Origin: an uncultured Ruminococcus sp.
Lineage (GTDB): Bacteria > Bacillota > Clostridia > Oscillospirales > Ruminococcaceae
DNA length: 15,328 nt
Direction of reading: 5' to 3'
NCBI GenBank assembly: GCA_937901485.1
Contig: CALGTT010000420.1
Coordinates: 1-15,328, forward strand
The first letter of the stretch is position 1; each line of letters begins with the position of its first letter. The notes under the pieces are model-generated. The model worked only from the letters and a program-made list of their open reading frames with translations, did not search any database and was not told where the DNA came from. The position numbers were made by a program, and so were the translations under genes. This document shows, piece by piece, positions 14,135 to 15,328 of this stretch.

Positions 14135-14242
14135 TTACACCAAAAACGCTGAAACCACGCAAAATAGCAGAAAAGTGTGGTGTAGGTTCGGTGTAGGCAA
14201 GGTGTAGTTGGTTGGTTGGATCTGACGGATGGTGTAGTTCAT
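14135..14242 (-). pseudogene. GNAT acetyltransferase 5' stub, translationally coupled to the kinase
   Basis: The ATG at 14242 overlaps the kinase stop codon in an ATGA, with AAAGGAG ten bases upstream, the layout of a coupled operon gene. The first ten residues, MNYTIRQIQP, are typical of the first strand of GNAT acetyltransferases. From residue 11 on the frame is low-quality (TNYTLPTPNL and a short hydrophobic end) and stops at 35 residues instead of the usual 140-180. The loss of similarity coincides with the GGTGTAG repeats. The gene has evidently been truncated by a rearrangement. The GNAT call rests on only ten residues plus context. Confidence 0.5.
14179..14239. repeat. Short direct repeats GGTGTAG, three at an exact 11-bp period
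   Basis: GGTGTAG occurs at 14179, 14190 and 14201, spaced 11 bases apart, and again at 14231. The last two extend to the 9-base word GGTGTAGTT (14201-14209 and 14231-14239). They lie at the break in the GNAT gene. They may be recombinase arm-type sites, a slippage product or coincidence. Confidence 0.5.
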
Positions 14243-14850
14243 GCTGGTTCTCCTTTCCGCACTGTAATGTCAGCCCTTTCTGCCGGCTTACAGCTTTTCA
14301 CATAGAAGCGTTCCGCCGGAAAATAGCGGTTTTCGTATTTCTGCCGGATGGCATCCGCGTCACCGATATAGCCGTCCCTCTGTAAAACACGGGAGAGCCG
14401 CACCGACTCCGGCACATCCAGATAAATCACTGTATCAAACACGCCGGAAAGCTCCTGCCTTTGGAGAAAAACGCCCTCCACCAGCACAACGCCGTTTTCA
14501 GGAATACGGATTTCCTGCGCATCGTAGCCGTCCTCGTCCTTATTGTAGAGCAGGACTTCGCCGCTGTATGTCCCATCATGCCGGAACGCGGGCAGAAGCT
14601 CCAGAAGCGGCGCGTAGTTCCATTGCAGATCGTAGTAGCATTTCCATTCCGGCACATCATCCCGATAGCGCACACAGCGCGGATGAATGAAATCATCAAT
14701 ATGCAGGATGGTGACGGGCATTCCCAGTGATTGCACTGCATCGGAGAGCTGTGCGGAAATGGTCGTTTTCCCTGCGCCGCCCAGTCCGTCAATGCCGATG
14801 ATCCGGCAATTCTGCTGTGTGATCTTTTCTATGAGCCATTCTGAAAGCAT
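14239..14850 (-). CDS. Uridine-kinase-like P-loop kinase
   Basis: A 203-residue cytoplasmic P-loop kinase of the uridine kinase/phosphoribulokinase group. Walker A GLGGAGKT is at 22-29, an acidic motif follows the next strand (ILHIDDFIHP, about 48-57), and a Walker-B-like VVLVEGVF strand is near the middle; DVPESVRLSRVLQRD looks like the lid region. Proteins like this phosphorylate uridine or related small molecules, but this branch is often annotated only as 'uridine kinase-like', so the substrate is open. The start ATG (14850) is three bases past the nucleosidase stop, with GAGGTG inside that gene's end, and its own stop overlaps the GNAT start. It is therefore the middle gene of a tight operon. 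Confidence 0.85.
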   Translation of the reverse strand: MLSEWLIEKITQQNCRIIGIDGLGGAGKTTISAQLSDAVQSLGMPVTILHIDDFIHPRCVRYRDDVPEWKCYYDLQWNYAPLLELLPAFRHDGTYSGEVLLYNKDEDGYDAQEIRIPENGVVLVEGVFLQRQELSGVFDTVIYLDVPESVRLSRVLQRDGYIGDADAIRQKYENRYFPAERFYVKSCKPAERADITVRKGEPA

Positions 14851-14853
14851 GGT

Positions 14854-15328
14854 TCACACCTCGCGTGTGCACATCTCCATCACGATATCCGCAACGCGCT
14901 TCGCCGCGATGATCTCGAACTGGTCAAAGGACATTGCACCGTCATCATCCGCAAGATCGGAGATGCAGCGCACGCTCACGAACGGGACTTTGTTTCTCCA
15001 TGCCGCCTGACCGATCGCAGCCGTTTCCATATCCACCGCATACGGATCGAATTTTGCCTTGATGCCAGCCTTTACCGCGCTGTCCGTAATGAACGCATCA
15101 CCGGAAACGATCTTGCCGCTGTGCACGTTGATGCCCATGTCTGCGCATACGGTCTTGGCAAGAGTCTGCAAGGCTTCGTCAGCCTCATAAACCGCGCAGT
15201 ACGGCGGATAATCCGCGAGGAAATGCGCGTCCAGATCGTGGGGGAGGACACTTGTGGAAACCACGATATCGCAGAGCTTCACATCCCCGTGCATACCGCC
15301 TGCAATGCCCGTGTTGATAATGCAGTCC
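14854..15328 (-). CDS. mtnN: 5'-methylthioadenosine/S-adenosylhomocysteine nucleosidase (N-terminus beyond right edge)
   Basis: Hydrolyses MTA and SAH to adenine and the ribosyl thio-compound, clearing the by-products of S-adenosylmethionine use. The last ~157 codons are present. Family motifs include CIINTGIAGG near the cut edge, SGDAFI in the middle, VDMETAAIGQ (the Glu that binds the ribose) and VRCISDLAD close to the end with the catalytic Asp. The frame is open to the last base of the window, so the gene starts outside; the Met at 15294 is internal. It is first in an operon with the P-loop kinase and the GNAT stub. The domain appears complete in the visible part and should be functional. 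Confidence 0.93.
   Translation of the reverse strand, partial: DCIINTGIAGGMHGDVKLCDIVVSTSVLPHDLDAHFLADYPPYCAVYEADEALQTLAKTVCADMGINVHSGKIVSGDAFITDSAVKAGIKAKFDPYAVDMETAAIGQAAWRNKVPFVSVRCISDLADDDGAMSFDQFEIIAAKRVADIVMEMCTREV

Noticed and set aside
14074..14196. A 40-codon basic plus-strand frame starting MQNLKQRF
   Set aside because: It has no good ribosome-binding site (a GAGGGGAG lies about 14 bases upstream) and is too short to judge; its end is made of the GGTGTAG repeats.
14179..14239. CRISPR-like array suggested by the short repeats
   Set aside because: The units are only 7 bases with 4-base gaps; there are no spacers and no cas genes.

Overview
The window looks like chromosomal DNA from a cellulosome-forming Ruminococcus-type bacterium (Firmicutes, Oscillospiraceae). 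The main clue is two large secreted family 9 glycoside hydrolases. Each ends in a type I dockerin of the kind seen in ruminococci, with a second repeat of the form GDLC-x-D-x-x-LD-x-FDL-x-VMKRELL. Strong GGAGG ribosome-binding sites, TTG starts and TGCTATAAT promoters also fit Firmicutes. No tRNA, rRNA or CRISPR array was seen.

Left part (1-5570, all +): an export or antimicrobial-sensing module. It holds an FtsX/MacB-type permease cut by the left edge, a second such permease, their ATPase, a small acidic lipoprotein, and then a response regulator and sensor kinase with their own promoter. A 173-bp element with perfect 17-bp terminal inverted repeats sits in the gap between the two permease genes.

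Middle (5571-8230): a patchwork of remnants and small genes. It contains a chimeric phage-lysis protein (holin-like start joined to an endolysin-type tail), a small membrane protein with a very good promoter, a stretch where both strands look partly coding, a fragment of an AAA-ATPase/PD-(D/E)XK protein run together with a second unrecognised fragment, and a 5' copy of the first permease gene that stops after 48 codons. The first 55 bases of the window are identical to 8106-8160 inside that copy, so this join may be a real duplication or a break point of the assembly.

Right-middle (8230-13342, all -): two paralogous cellulases, each with signal peptide, beta-sandwich CBM-like module, Ig-like domain, GH9 domain and dockerin. 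Each has its own consensus-like promoter.

Right end (13343-15328): about 900 bases of gene scrap (a frameshifted unknown gene, a minus-strand gene tail with terminator, an excisionase-like fragment), then a minus-strand operon: MTA/SAH nucleosidase (cut by the right edge), a uridine-kinase-like P-loop kinase, and a GNAT acetyltransferase that survives only as its first ~10 codons. Three copies of one structured terminator family lie at 5575, 8180 and 13713. The window has no obvious complete new defence or mobile system. Its most unusual aspects are the rearranged scrap zones, the repeated structured terminators and the duplicated permease start.
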